64,000 bases of DNA, taken from Rhodospirillaceae bacterium. GTDB taxonomy: Bacteria; Pseudomonadota; Alphaproteobacteria; Thalassobaculales; Thalassobaculaceae. The notes under the pieces were generated by a model. It had not been told where the DNA came from, did no database searches, and saw only the letters and a list, made by a program, of their open reading frames with translations. Position numbers and translations under genes: made by a program. The number at the start of each line of letters is the position of its first letter. Positions within the stretch are counted from its first letter, which is position 1. Shown piece after piece: positions 18,816-28,067 of this stretch. Where the stretch lies: the NCBI GenBank assembly GCA_018401495.1, contig JAGYJX010000010.1, positions 231,515 through 295,514 on the forward strand, read 5' to 3'.

Positions 18816-19868
18816 GAGCATTTTCCGATCATTCGCGATCATAGCCTGCTGCAGCGAAGTAGTTGAGGCACTCGATCGGGGTAAAGGTGTCGATGCCGCG
18901 GGCGATGGCGTTCCAGAGGTCGTCGACCGTTCTTGGTGCGTGCTTCTTGAGGAAGGCCTTTAGCTTGGCGAAGGCCATCTCGATCGGGTTGAAGTCGGGG
19001 CTGTAGGCCGGCAGGAAGCGCAGCTCGGCGCCGACCCGCTCAATGGCGTGGCGCACGGCGGTGGGTTTGTGGGCCGGCAGGTTGTCCATGACGACGATGT
19101 CGCCGGGCCGGAGCGTCGGGACCAGGACCTGCTCGACATAGGCCAGGAAGGCACGGCCATGCATGGCGCCGTCGAGCACCATGGGCGCCGTCATGCCACT
19201 GGTCCGCAGGGCGCCGACGAAGGTGGTGGTCTTCCAGTGCCCGTGCGGCACCGGTGCCCGGCAGCGCTCGCCACGACGTGAGCGGCCGCAGCGGCGTGCC
19301 ATCTTGGTCGAGGCCCCCGTCTCGTCGATGAACACCAGGCGATCAGGGTCCAACTCCGGCTGGAGTGCAAACCAGGAACGCCGGCGTCGCAGGACGTCAG
19401 GACGCTGCTGCTCGCTGGCGTGCGCGGTTTTTTTTGAAGGTCATGCCGTGACGGTCGAGCAGACGCCACACGGTGCTCTGCGCCACCGTCAGCCCGTGCT
19501 CGCGATCCAGGTGCTCGACGATCTCCGCCAGGGTGATGTCGTGCCGGACCTCGATCAGGCCCAGGATCTCGTCAGCGTAAGCCTCGATGTGGTGAGAGCG
19601 GTGATCACCACCCTGTGGTCGAGGCTCAACGCCGCCCGTCCGCTCCCACTGATCGACCCACTTTACCGCCGTCGAGGGTGCCACTCCGAACCGCTTCGCC
19701 GCTGATCGCCGCGTCATGCCGCCCGCAACTGCCGAAACCAGCCGGGTGCGAAGATCCATCGAAAGAGGTCGCGTCATACAGGCTGGCCTCCTTCACCAGC
19801 CTGCATCTTGAATCAGAAATCGAGCCGTCCGGGAATCCCCTACGATTCAATCAGCTGAGAAAGTGCTC
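18816..19868 (-). mobile_element. IS630-family insertion sequence
   Basis: The element is about 1,053 bases and is flanked by TA on each side (18814-18815 and 19869-19870), the IS630/Tc1 target. Terminal inverted repeats start GAGCATTTTCC on the left and GAGCACTTTCT on the right (read inward). It contains a single transposase split by a frame change at an A8 run. It sits between the Lon-like gene and a repeat-rich intergenic region and interrupts no obvious gene. Confidence 0.88.
18829..19777 (-). CDS. IS630-family transposase (frame change at A8)
   Basis: The first part (19777 to about 19435) has two HTH units: [20 protein letters not shown] and LVQS-type [20 protein letters not shown]. The second part has the DDE catalytic core: [16 protein letters not shown] (first D), [13 protein letters not shown] (second D) and [20 protein letters not shown] (E). 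The frames meet at TTC AAA AAA AAC; skipping one A gives an uninterrupted [14 protein letters not shown]. This may be programmed slippage or a one-base insertion in this copy. Confidence 0.88.
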
Positions 19869-19870
19869 TA

Positions 19871-20267
19871 GGCTCCGGGCTCCTCAGCTGGACTTTGGCC
19901 GATAGTGCGACCTTTGCTTGTTGCTTGTCCGCGCTTGCTGCGGCCTGTGCCGGTCGCCCCGTGGGTTCCGGCTCGGCCGCGCCGGGGCGGCGCGTCCGTC
20001 CGGAATGACGATGGGGGTGGGTGGTCCCGCTCTACTTGAAGCCCGGCCGGGGCGGGGTCGGCCTCGTGGTCGCCCCACTCGAAGGTCTCGGCGGCAACGG
20101 CCCCCACCCCGTCGTCATTCCGGACCGGGCCGCCGCAGGCGGTTCGGAGCCGGAACCCAGCCGACGCACCACGCTTGCCGCGGCCGGTGCCCGTCGCCCC
20201 GTCGGTTTCGGCTCGGCCGCGCCGGGGTGGGGTCGGAGGCGCCCTGCGCCAGCGGGGCCACGAAGGG
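19871..20267. repeat. Intergenic repeats after IS630
   Basis: No gene seen. Two direct copies of a unit of about 60 bases containing TTTCGGCTCGGCCGCGCCGGGG (near 19930-19992 and 20170-20232) are present with small differences. Between them are inverted copies of TCCGGAATGACGAYGGGGGTGG (near 19999 and, reversed, near 20107). They resemble the dispersed repeats at 6.3 and 54.8 kb. Confidence 0.55.
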
Positions 20268-20501
20268 TCACCCCGGCGTGCAGCCGGCCGGCCGCTGGTC
20301 GTCAGGGCAGAACTCTCGGATGTTCCGGCACATGGTGCTGGAGGGGGAGACCGGCTCGCCCCTCTGGCGTTCGGCAGCGTGCAGCCCGAGGTTCATCCGG
20401 CAGATCGCCGCGTCTCCGGACAGCGCGTAGACCAGGAACCCGACATAGGCGATTCCGAGCACTGCCAGGCCGCCCAGCAAGATGAGCGCGATCCGCAGCA
20501 T
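20268..20501 (-). CDS. Small membrane-anchored protein, unknown
   Basis: 77 residues. One N-terminal membrane segment (MLRIALILLGGLAVLGIAYV) is followed by a short soluble tail with four Cys (AAICRMNLG, STMCRNIREFCPDDQ, AGCTPG), which could form disulfides in the periplasm. GGAGAGG lies before the ATG. No family recognised. Confidence 0.65.
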   Translation of the reverse strand: MLRIALILLGGLAVLGIAYVGFLVYALSGDAAICRMNLGLHAAERQRGEPVSPSSTMCRNIREFCPDDQRPAGCTPG

Positions 20502-20546
20502 CGGTGACCCTCTCCGTCGCCGCGGTGCGTAGCCGGCGCGCCGACG

Positions 20547-21126
20547 CTACGCCGCCGGCCCGGTCCATTCGCTGACCGCCTGCTCCAGCGTCGGGCGGGT
20601 GCGCTCGCTCGGGGCGACGCCGGGCGTGCCGATGTAGATGAAGCCGATGATCTCAGTATCGGGCGCGTGGCCGAGCGCCTGGCGCACCAGCCGGGTGATA
20701 CGCCGGCCACTCGGTCAGCCACTGGGCGGCGAAGCCGCTGGCGTGGGCCGCCACCAGGATGTTCTGGCACAGCGCGCCACCGGACAGTTGCTGCTCCATG
20801 ACCGGGATCTTCGGGTGCAGGGGGTCGATGCGGGCGGTGACCGCCAGCAGGATCGGTGCCCGCTGCGGCCGCCGGCGCTCCAACTCGACCAGCCGCTCCT
20901 CGGCCTCCGGATTCTGCTCGGCGTAGATCCGGGCCAGCACGTCGCCGAGCGCGGCCTGCCCCGGCTTGCGCAGCACCTGGATCCGCCAGGGCCCGAGCTT
21001 GCCGTGGTCGGGGACGCGGATGCCGGCGGCCAGGATCCGGTTCAGCGTCGCGTCGTCCGGTCCCGGCTCACCCATGTCCTTGGCGGAAATCGAGCGGCGG
21101 GTGAGAAGCAGGTCGAGCGTGTCCAT
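20547..21126 (-). CDS. Nitroreductase-family FMN oxidoreductase (one frameshift)
   Basis: The N-terminal FMN-binding motif TLDLLLTRRSISAKDMGEPG is followed by LAAGIRVPDHGKLGPWRIQV and QNILVAAHASGFAAQWLTEW, the usual nitroreductase blocks. Near 20700 the frame changes; the continuation (RLVRQALGHAPDTEIIGFIY, then VSEWTGPAA stop) completes the fold at about 193 residues. The family reduces nitro compounds or quinones with NAD(P)H. Confidence 0.83.
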
Positions 21127-21296
21127 GAAGCGTGATCTCCGTCGAGTGTCGGGCGACCATAAGGTCTCGCGGCGCCGGGGCAAAGCCGTCAGCGCCCGCC
21201 GGATGCCACGCGACCGTGGCGAAACCCGGGACGGTCGTTTACGATGGCTCGTCCGTCAGAACGGCGGACGACCCGAAAGAAGTTCGGAGACCCGCG

Positions 21297-21533
21297 ATGA
21301 CCCGGCCCCACTCGACCGCGCATGGCCTGTTCCGCCTCACCGCCGCCGCCCTGTTGCTGGCGACGCTTTCCGGCTGCAACCACTACCTGGTCGCCGGCTC
21401 CGCCGTGACCCTTGGCCCGTCGGTCGTTACCGGGCGCAGCCCGTTCTACCTGATGGACAAGTATTTCGGCCGGTCCTGCACGGACTATACGTATTTCGAC
21501 CGGCCGGTGCGCTGCGTCAACGACAACGGCTGA
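21297..21533 (+). CDS. Small lipoprotein, unknown
   Basis: 78 residues. Signal peptide with a lipobox (LLLATLSGC), then a short mature part with two further Cys (GRSCTDYTYFDRPVRCVNDN). Outer-membrane or periplasmic location is likely. It ends 8 bases from the convergent MFS gene. No family recognised. Confidence 0.75.
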   Translation: MTRPHSTAHGLFRLTAAALLLATLSGCNHYLVAGSAVTLGPSVVTGRSPFYLMDKYFGRSCTDYTYFDRPVRCVNDNG

Positions 21534-21540
21534 GGCCGCG

Positions 21541-22764
21541 TCAGTCGCCCGACGCCGTCAGTCGGTCGAGCCCGAAGCGACCCGCGAACGCCAGGAAGCA
21601 GCAGCCGGCGACCACCAGGCACATGGCCAGCGGCGTGGCGTCGTGCAGAACGCCGACCAGCGCGCTCGCCGCCGCCCCGAGGCCGAACCGGGTGGCGCCG
21701 AACAGCGCCGACGCGGCACCGGCGCTGGCCGGGAACAGCCCCATCAGGCGGGCCGTGCAGTTGGCGGCGACCGGGGCGGTCACCCCGATCACCAGCAGCA
21801 GCGGCACCGCGATGCCCCAGAGACCGCCGAACCCGGTCAGGCCGGCCGCCAGCAGCGCAGCCCCGCCGACGGCGCCGACCGCGATCGCCAGGCGCGTGGT
21901 GCGCCGCACCCCGAACCGGGCGACGTAGCGGGCGTTCAGGCCCGAGGCGATCACCAGCGCGACCACGTTGGCGCCGAACAGGGTCCCGTACCACTGCGCC
22001 GGGACCCCGAAATACTCGATGTACACGAACGGTGTGCCGGCGATGTAGGCGAACATGGCGGCGCTGTTGAAGCTGCCGGACACCAGGTCGGCCTGGGCGC
22101 GGCGATCGACCAGGATGCGGCCGTAGGCGGCGAACGCGCCCAGCAGGCGGATCCCGACCCGCGCCGACGGCGGCAGCGATTCCGGCAGCAGGGTGAGCGT
22201 GGCCAGCAGCCCGGCGGCGCCGAACGCCGCCAGGGTGAGGAAGATCGCCCGCCAGTCGGCCACCAGCAGGATCTGGCCGCCGATCGTCGGGGCCACCAGC
22301 GGCGCCACCGCCATCACCATCGCCATCAACGACAGCACGCGCGCGGCACCCTCGGTCGAGAACAGATCCTTGGCGACCGCCCGCGCCAGGGCCGACGCCG
22401 CACCACCGCCGATCGCCTGCAGCACCCGCGCCGCGGTGAGCGCGCCGATCCCCTCGGCGACCGCGCACAGGATCGAGGCCACCAGGAACAGCCCCAGACC
22501 ACCGGCGATGATCGGCCGGCGCCCGAAGCGGTCGGACACCGGGCCGTAGACCAGCATCCCGGCCGCGAAGCCGAGCAGGAAGACGGTGATGGTCTGCTGC
22601 ACGTCGCCCGGGTGGGCGGCGAGGTCGGCGGCGATATCGGGCAGGCTCGGCAGGTACATGTCGATGGCCAGCGGACCGACCATCACCAGCGAGCCGAGCA
22701 GCAGGATCAGCGAGCGGCGCGGCGCGGGCGGCTGGGGCGCCGGCGGCGGGGTCGGCGAGGGCAT
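21541..22764 (-). CDS. Bcr/CflA-family multidrug efflux MFS transporter
   Basis: About 407 residues with 12 predicted membrane segments. LAIDMYLPSLPDIAADLAA is the Bcr/CflA loop-1 signature, and GPVSDRFGRRPIIAGGLGLF is MFS motif A. I choose the ATG at 22764 (CCGGAG upstream); ATG 22821 is in frame. Likely substrates are drugs such as chloramphenicol or bicyclomycin-type compounds; unproven. Confidence 0.9.
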   Translation of the reverse strand: MPSPTPPPAPQPPAPRRSLILLLGSLVMVGPLAIDMYLPSLPDIAADLAAHPGDVQQTITVFLLGFAAGMLVYGPVSDRFGRRPIIAGGLGLFLVASILCAVAEGIGALTAARVLQAIGGGAASALARAVAKDLFSTEGAARVLSLMAMVMAVAPLVAPTIGGQILLVADWRAIFLTLAAFGAAGLLATLTLLPESLPPSARVGIRLLGAFAAYGRILVDRRAQADLVSGSFNSAAMFAYIAGTPFVYIEYFGVPAQWYGTLFGANVVALVIASGLNARYVARFGVRRTTRLAIAVGAVGGAALLAAGLTGFGGLWGIAVPLLLVIGVTAPVAANCTARLMGLFPASAGAASALFGATRFGLGAAASALVGVLHDATPLAMCLVVAGCCFLAFAGRFGLDRLTASGD

Positions 22765-22881
22765 GGCGGCTCCGGCGGCGGTTGACGCGGCTGGCGTAGC
22801 ACGCGTCGAAGCGGATTGCATCGCGCCCGCGATCCGTGTGCAGTAGAGACCGCTTCGGGTGGGGGCTCTGGAGCCGAAAGC

Positions 22882-23731
22882 ATGACGTTCCACGTGTCGA
22901 TGGTTGCCGGCGCCGTGTTAGCCGGTCTTGGCTTCGCCGGTTTCACCCTTCCCGCCGCTGCGGAGACGCCGGTCGAGCGCGGCCGCTATCTGGTCGAGAT
23001 CGATCGCCGGCTGCGGCAACTGCCACTCCCTGCAGGACGCCAACGGCCCGCTGCCCGGCCGCGAGCTGGCCGGCGGCCCGCCGATCAAGGAGCCGCCGTT
23101 CGACGCCTACCCCTCGAACATCACCCCCGACGTCGATACCGGGATCGGCGCGTGGAGCGACGACGAGATCGTGCGCGCCATCCGCGAGGGGATCAGCCGC
23201 GACGGCCGGATGATGGGGCCGCCGATGCCGTTCGCCCTCTACCGGGGTCTCGGCGACGACGATGTCAGGGCCATGGTCGCCTATCTCCGCACCGTGCCGG
23301 CGGTGTCCAACACGGTGCCGGCGTCGGTCTACCGGATGCCCCTGCCGGACAGCTGGGGGCCGCCGGTCGCCGGCGTGCAGCCGCCGCCGCGCGCCGACAG
23401 GGTCGCCTACGGCGCCTATCTGGCCGGGCCGGTCGGTCACTGCGTGGAGTGCCACACCCCGATGGGTGCCAAAGGGCTCGATCTGGCGCGCCTCGGGGCC
23501 GGCACGCGCGAGTTCGCGGGGCCGTGGGGTATCGCCGTCTCGCGCAACATCACCCCTGCCGCGATGGGCGATTGGAGCGACGCCGAGATCAAGCGGGCGA
23601 TCACCCGGGGCGTGAGCCGCGACGGCACCCCGCTGATGCCGCCGATGGGCTACGGCTATTACGCGAAGATGACCGACGCCGACCTCGACGCGCTGGTGGC
23701 GTGGTTGCGGTCGCTGAAGCCGGTCGAATGA
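22882..23731 (+). CDS. Secreted diheme cytochrome c (one frameshift)
   Basis: The signal peptide MTFHVSMVAGAVLAGLGFAG (cleaved after AAAE) and RGRYLVEI are in one frame; the rest is in the next, with the break near 23008. Two heme motifs are CGNCH and CVECH. Each domain has a matching NITPD.DTGIGAWSDDEIVR-type segment and a MMGPPMP or LMPPMGY axial-Met region, so the protein is an internal duplication. It resembles the cytochrome subunits of periplasmic dehydrogenases, but no dehydrogenase is next to it. Confidence 0.85.
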
Positions 23732-23744
23732 GGGGCGGGCGCCG

Positions 23745-24224
23745 GTGACGGAGCGTTCCGACAAGCGGCGCCTGCTGATCGTGGCGCACGCGCCGTCGCC
23801 GAACACCCTGGCGCTGCGCGACGCGGTGGCCGAGGGGGCGGCCGCGGCCGAGGCCGACGGCGTCGAGGTCCGGGTGCTGGGGCCGCTGGAAGCCGGGCCG
23901 GACGACGTGCTGGCGGCGCAGGCGATCATCCTCGGCACCACCGAGAACCTCGGGTACATGAGCGGCGCCCTGAAGGACTTCTTCGACCGCACCTACTACC
24001 CGGTGCTGGAGCGGACCCAGGGCATGCCCTACGCCCTGTACATCCGCGCCGGCCAAGACGGCACCGGCACGCGCCGCGGTGTCGAGACCATCGTCACCGG
24101 CCTGCGCTGGCGGGCGGTCACCGAGCCCGTGCTGTGCCGGGGCGCGTTCAGCCAGGACTTCGTCGGGCGCTGCCGGGAACTCGGGATGCTGATGGCGACC
24201 GGCCTCGACGCCGGGGTGTTCTGA
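23745..24224 (+). CDS. Flavodoxin-like NAD(P)H-dependent oxidoreductase
   Basis: 159 residues, GTG start. LLIVAHAPSPNTLALRDAVA is the phosphate-binding loop of flavodoxin-like folds, and ILGTTENLGYMSGALKDFFD is the second FMN contact with the common GxxSGxxKxFxDR motif. It lies 13 bases after the cytochrome gene and 2 bases before a TPR gene, so these are probably one operon. Confidence 0.85.
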   Translation: MTERSDKRRLLIVAHAPSPNTLALRDAVAEGAAAAEADGVEVRVLGPLEAGPDDVLAAQAIILGTTENLGYMSGALKDFFDRTYYPVLERTQGMPYALYIRAGQDGTGTRRGVETIVTGLRWRAVTEPVLCRGAFSQDFVGRCRELGMLMATGLDAGVF

Positions 24225-24226
24225 GG

Positions 24227-24817
24227 ATGGCGGACGATCCGGCCGAGGCTTTCGCGCGCGCCGTCGGGTCCGGCGACTGGCCGGCCGCCGACCGCGCCCT
24301 CGACGCCCTGCTCCGGGTCACTCCGGGCAACCCGGCCCTGCACTACAACCGCGGCCTGGTGCGCCGGCGGCTGGACCGGCCGGCCGACGCCGTCGCCGCC
24401 CACGACGCCGCCCTGGCGCTGGCGCCGGACCACGCCAACGCCGTCTTCGAGCGCGCCGCCTGCCTGCTTGAGCTCGGCCGGCTCGCTGACGCCGAGGCCG
24501 GGTTCACCGACTACCTCGCCCGCGTCCCCGGCGACCCCGACGCAAGGCTGAACCGCGCCCGCATCGCGCTCCGCCTGGGCCGGCCGGAAGCGGCGCTCGG
24601 CGATCTCGACGGCCTCGAGGAGACCGTCCCGGCGGTCCGGCTGGCGAAGGCCGAGGCGCTGCGCGACCTGCGGCGCCTGGACGAGGCCGAGGCGCTGCTC
24701 GCGGCCCGCCCGGGCGACGGGGCGGAGCTGCGGGCGGCGGCGCTGAAGCTGTTGACCCAGGGGGCCGCTGGGCGCGTGAGGCTGGCGGGTGGTGGCGAGC
24801 CTCCGGCGGCGGCTTAG
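24227..24817 (+). CDS. TPR-repeat protein
   Basis: 196 residues built of about five tetratricopeptide repeats (NPALHYNRGLVRRRLDRPAD, ANAVFERAACLLELGRLADA, PDARLNRARIALRLGRPEAA). No signal peptide, so likely a cytoplasmic adaptor. It follows the flavodoxin-like gene by 2 bases and overlaps the convergent NTF2-like gene by 4 bases. Confidence 0.85.
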   Translation: MADDPAEAFARAVGSGDWPAADRALDALLRVTPGNPALHYNRGLVRRRLDRPADAVAAHDAALALAPDHANAVFERAACLLELGRLADAEAGFTDYLARVPGDPDARLNRARIALRLGRPEAALGDLDGLEETVPAVRLAKAEALRDLRRLDEAEALLAARPGDGAELRAAALKLLTQGAAGRVRLAGGGEPPAAA

Positions 24818-25326
24818 CCGAACGGCAGCCAGCCGGGCGCGTGCGCGAGCAGGTCGCGGCGCGCCGCCGGGTAGTCGACCGGCAGCGGGTCGACGCGCAG
24901 CCGGGTCAGGCGCAGGAAGCAGAACTTCCAGGTGCCGCCGTCGCGGCGGTACTCCTCCTCGTAGTGGCCGTGACCGATGAACCCGCGATGCCCGGGCGCC
25001 TCCTTGGGGCTGCGGCCCTCGCCGAGGTCGACCAGATCCATCATCGCCCACACCCCGCGGGCGCGGTCGGGATCGAGGAACTCGATCTCCGGCATGTGGC
25101 AGTGGTGGATCGTCACCGCCTCGGTCAGCCGGGCGGTGATGCCGGCCACGAACTGGTCGGCGTTGGAGCCGGTGGGGGCGGACCCGAAGCCCTCGAACAC
25201 GGTCTCGTCGGCGAACAGGCCGCGCAGGCGCTCCCACTGCTTGGTGTCGAGGTACCGGCAATAGGCGGCCTTGAGGCGCTTGATCCGCTCGAGGTCCAGC
25301 AGGCTCTGCAGGTCGTGGGCTTGCAT
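24814..25326 (-). CDS. SnoaL/NTF2-like family protein
   Basis: 170 residues. LLDLERIKRLKAAYCRYLDT and WERLRGLFADETVFEG match the N-terminal helices of SnoaL_4-type proteins; the curved sheet includes HHCHMPEIEFLD and GHYEEEYRRDGGTWKFCFL. Such proteins are dehydratases, isomerases or ligand binders. Specific function unknown. Confidence 0.83.
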   Translation of the reverse strand: MQAHDLQSLLDLERIKRLKAAYCRYLDTKQWERLRGLFADETVFEGFGSAPTGSNADQFVAGITARLTEAVTIHHCHMPEIEFLDPDRARGVWAMMDLVDLGEGRSPKEAPGHRGFIGHGHYEEEYRRDGGTWKFCFLRLTRLRVDPLPVDYPAARRDLLAHAPGWLPFG

Positions 25327-25374
25327 CGCGTCGTCTCCTCCGGGGGTGTTGGTGATCGCGCTCCGGGGCCGGGG

Positions 25375-26082
25375 CTAGGTTGGTCCCCGTCGGTAGTCCT
25401 TGCGGTAAACGCCGGGATCGCCGGCGAGCGCCTCCTCGACGCGGCGGTGGGCGGCGAGGCGCTCGGCGTCCAGCTCCTCGACCACCAGTTCCAGCGTCTC
25501 GCGCCGCACCGGGATCGCCTGGGCGACCGGGGTGCCGGCCGGCAGCACGCCCTCGAAGCCGGGGTCGGTCCAGAGGGCGGGAAAGTGCACCATCCCGTCC
25601 CGCCAGCGGTCGCAGTCGACCAGGCCGGACAGGGTGCGGAACGGCAAGTCCTCGCGGTTCAGCGGGTGGGTGAACAAGACCGACCAGCCGTCCGGCACCT
25701 CGACGGTCCAGAAATTCGTGAACTTCACCACGAACTGCCCGGGCGGCAGGCGGAACGGCGCGCCCGCCGCCTGCTCGGGCAGGTGCACGCCGATCGGCGA
25801 GCGGGTGTGACCGGCATCTGGGTGGCGCGGCGCGTCCCAGTCCCAGGACAGCTCGCCGCCGCGCACCGTCAGGTCGGCCGCCAGCGGGAACAGCACGCCG
25901 GCGCCGAGCGCGTCGATCAGCGGCGGGCAGTGCTTGAGGGTGCGGATCTCGGCCCCCGCCAGCGCCGCCGCCGCGACGCTCGACGGCATCGTCTTCAGCC
26001 AGTCGGGCAGGGCGGTGCGCGCCGGCACCGGGGCCGGGACGCGGGAGGAGAAGCCGGGCAGGCAGCGCACGATGAACCGCAT
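25375..26082 (-). CDS. Conserved hypothetical protein (cupin-like beta-rich)
   Basis: 235 residues from ATG 26082, starting MRFIVRCLPGFSSRVPAPVP. It contains TALPDWLKTMP and a beta-rich middle (FVVKFTNFWTVEVPDGWSVL, then FRTLSGLVDCDRWRDGMVHF). It resembles proteins annotated as DUF6065, but I cannot confirm that. It begins 33 bases after the ABC permease stop and may be the last gene of that operon. Confidence 0.65.
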   Translation of the reverse strand: MRFIVRCLPGFSSRVPAPVPARTALPDWLKTMPSSVAAAALAGAEIRTLKHCPPLIDALGAGVLFPLAADLTVRGGELSWDWDAPRHPDAGHTRSPIGVHLPEQAAGAPFRLPPGQFVVKFTNFWTVEVPDGWSVLFTHPLNREDLPFRTLSGLVDCDRWRDGMVHFPALWTDPGFEGVLPAGTPVAQAIPVRRETLELVVEELDAERLAAHRRVEEALAGDPGVYRKDYRRGPT

Positions 26083-26114
26083 GGCCGGCACTGCACCAGG
26101 GCGCGGGCGGGCGG

Positions 26115-26939
26115 TCAACCGGCGGCGCGGCGGGCCAGTTCGCGCCGCCGGGTGGCCACCCACACCACCGCGGCGATCACGGTGAGGGCCACGAAGAGCA
26201 CGCCGATGGCGTTGACCGTCGGCGACAGGCCGAAGCGCATGCGCGAGCCGATCTCGGTGACCAGGGTCCACGAACTGCCGATCGCGAAGAAGGTCGTGTT
26301 GTAGTTCTCGATCGACTGCAGGAAGGCGATGAACGACGCGGTGATCATCGTCGGCATCAGGAACGGCAGGGTGATGCGCCGGAACACCAGCACCGGCGAG
26401 GCCCCGAGGTCGAGCGCGGCCTCCTCCAGCGCCCGGTCCTGGCGCTGCAGGCGGGCCATGAACATCAGCATGCAGTAGGAGGCGATGAAGCTGGCCTGGG
26501 CGACCGCGGCGGTGAACAGCCCGGCCTCGACGCCGAAGGTGTCGCGCCAGAAGATCATGGTGGTGACGCCGAGCACGATGCCGGGGGTCAGGATCGGCGA
26601 CACCAGGATGGTGTACAGCGAGGTGGTGGCGCGCGACTGCAGGCGGGTCAGCACCAGCGCCCCGGCGAGGCCGAGCGGCAGGGCGATCACGATCACCCCG
26701 GCGGCGATGATCAGCGAGTGCCAGAGGCCCTGGATGAAGCGCTGGTCCTGCGGCAGCCGGCGGAACCAGTCCAGGGTGAAGCCCTGCCAGTCGGTCACCG
26801 ACGGCGTCGGCGAGGCGTTGAACGCCGCCGCCACCATCAGCAGCAGCGGCAGGAACAGGTAAGCGTAGAACACCGCCAGGTAGGCGTTGAGGACGGTGTC
26901 GCTCCAGTCGCGGCCGGTCGAGGGGGTGGCGGCGGTCAT
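26115..26939 (-). CDS. Polyamine-type ABC transporter permease (PotC-like)
   Basis: 274 residues, six membrane segments. It has the EAA loop (EEAALDLGASPVLVFRRITL) that contacts the ATPase, and IPLGLAGALVLTR-type PotC features. The ATG overlaps the stop of the upstream permease (ATGA). Last of the four transporter genes read leftwards from 30365. Confidence 0.9.
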   Translation of the reverse strand: MTAATPSTGRDWSDTVLNAYLAVFYAYLFLPLLLMVAAAFNASPTPSVTDWQGFTLDWFRRLPQDQRFIQGLWHSLIIAAGVIVIALPLGLAGALVLTRLQSRATTSLYTILVSPILTPGIVLGVTTMIFWRDTFGVEAGLFTAAVAQASFIASYCMLMFMARLQRQDRALEEAALDLGASPVLVFRRITLPFLMPTMITASFIAFLQSIENYNTTFFAIGSSWTLVTEIGSRMRFGLSPTVNAIGVLFVALTVIAAVVWVATRRRELARRAAG

Positions 26940-28067
26940 TTCGCGATGTCCCGGATGCCGACCCGGAACAGCTTCATCACCACCAGCACGAACACCACGC
27001 AGGCGACCAGCAGCACCAGCGCGTAGGCCGAGCCCTGGTTCCAGTTCGAGGATTCGAAGAAGCGCCGGTAGATCACCTGGCTGAACCAGTCCGGGTGCAG
27101 GCCGCGGCCGACGATCTCGGGCGCGGCGATCGAGCCGGCCGACAGCATGAACGTCATCACCGCGCCGACCGCGATCCCCGGCTTGGCGTGCGGCAGCACC
27201 ACCCGCCAGTGGATCCGCCAGGCCGAGGCGCCGAGATCGCGCGCCGCCTCGATCTGGTTGCGGTCCAGGGTCTCGATGGTGTTGTAGATCGGGAACACCA
27301 TGAACAGGATGTAGGCGTACACCATCACCACGAACACGGCGCCGTTCGAGGCGACGAAGCGCACGCCCTCGCCGGCCGCCATGTCGATCAGGCCGAGCGC
27401 GTCCAGCGCGCCGTTCAGGATGCCCTGCTTCTCCAGGATCATCACCCACGAGAAGATCCGCAGCAGTTCGTTGATGGCGTAGGGGATCACCAGGCCGAGC
27501 ATCAGCAGCGCCACCCGCTCGCCGCGGCGCGCCGTCGCGACCGCGTAGGCCACCGGGTAGCAGGCCAGGAACGACAGCACGGTGACGCAGAGCGCGTAGA
27601 ACAGCGTCGAGACGAAGATCCAGGCGTGGATCCGGCTCATGCCGGTGAAGTTGCCGAGCGCGTAGGTGGTGCGGTCGGCGGCCTGGATCTCGGCCTCGCG
27701 GGCCTCAAGCTCGACGATGCGCGCCTGGGCCTCGGCCTTCTCGGCCTCGAGCGCGGCGGTCCGCTCGGGTGAAGCCGCTCCGGTGGCACGGGAGGACGGC
27801 GAGGGCGCGAACGGCGACGGCGCGGTGGGCGCGGCCGCCCCGTCGGCGGCGCGCAGCAGGTCCTGGTCGATCGCGAACACCCGCGCGTAGGCACGCTCGA
27901 TCTCGGTCGCGACCAGGGCCGCCTCGTCGCCGCGCTGGTCGACGATGAAGGCGCGCTCGATCATCCGCAGTTGCGGCACCACGATCAGGCCCAGCACCCA
28001 GGCCGCCGTCAGCAGCACGAAGACCGACGGTCAGGCCGCGTCCGTAGGTGCGGACCAGCTCATTCAC
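26936..28067 (-). CDS. Polyamine-type ABC permease (PotB-like) with periplasmic coiled-coil insert, one frameshift
   Basis: GTG start (MNELVRTYGRGLTV) overlapping the ATPase stop. A frame change near 28030 restores FVLLTAAWVLGLIVVPQLRM, the first membrane segment. Between segments 1 and 2 is an extra stretch of about 110 residues with a Pro/Ser-rich part and a strong heptad helix (TAALEAEKAEAQARIVELEA). The EAA loop (EAARDLGASAWRIHWRVVLP) is normal. The insert lies on the periplasmic side, where the binding protein docks. Confidence 0.87.
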
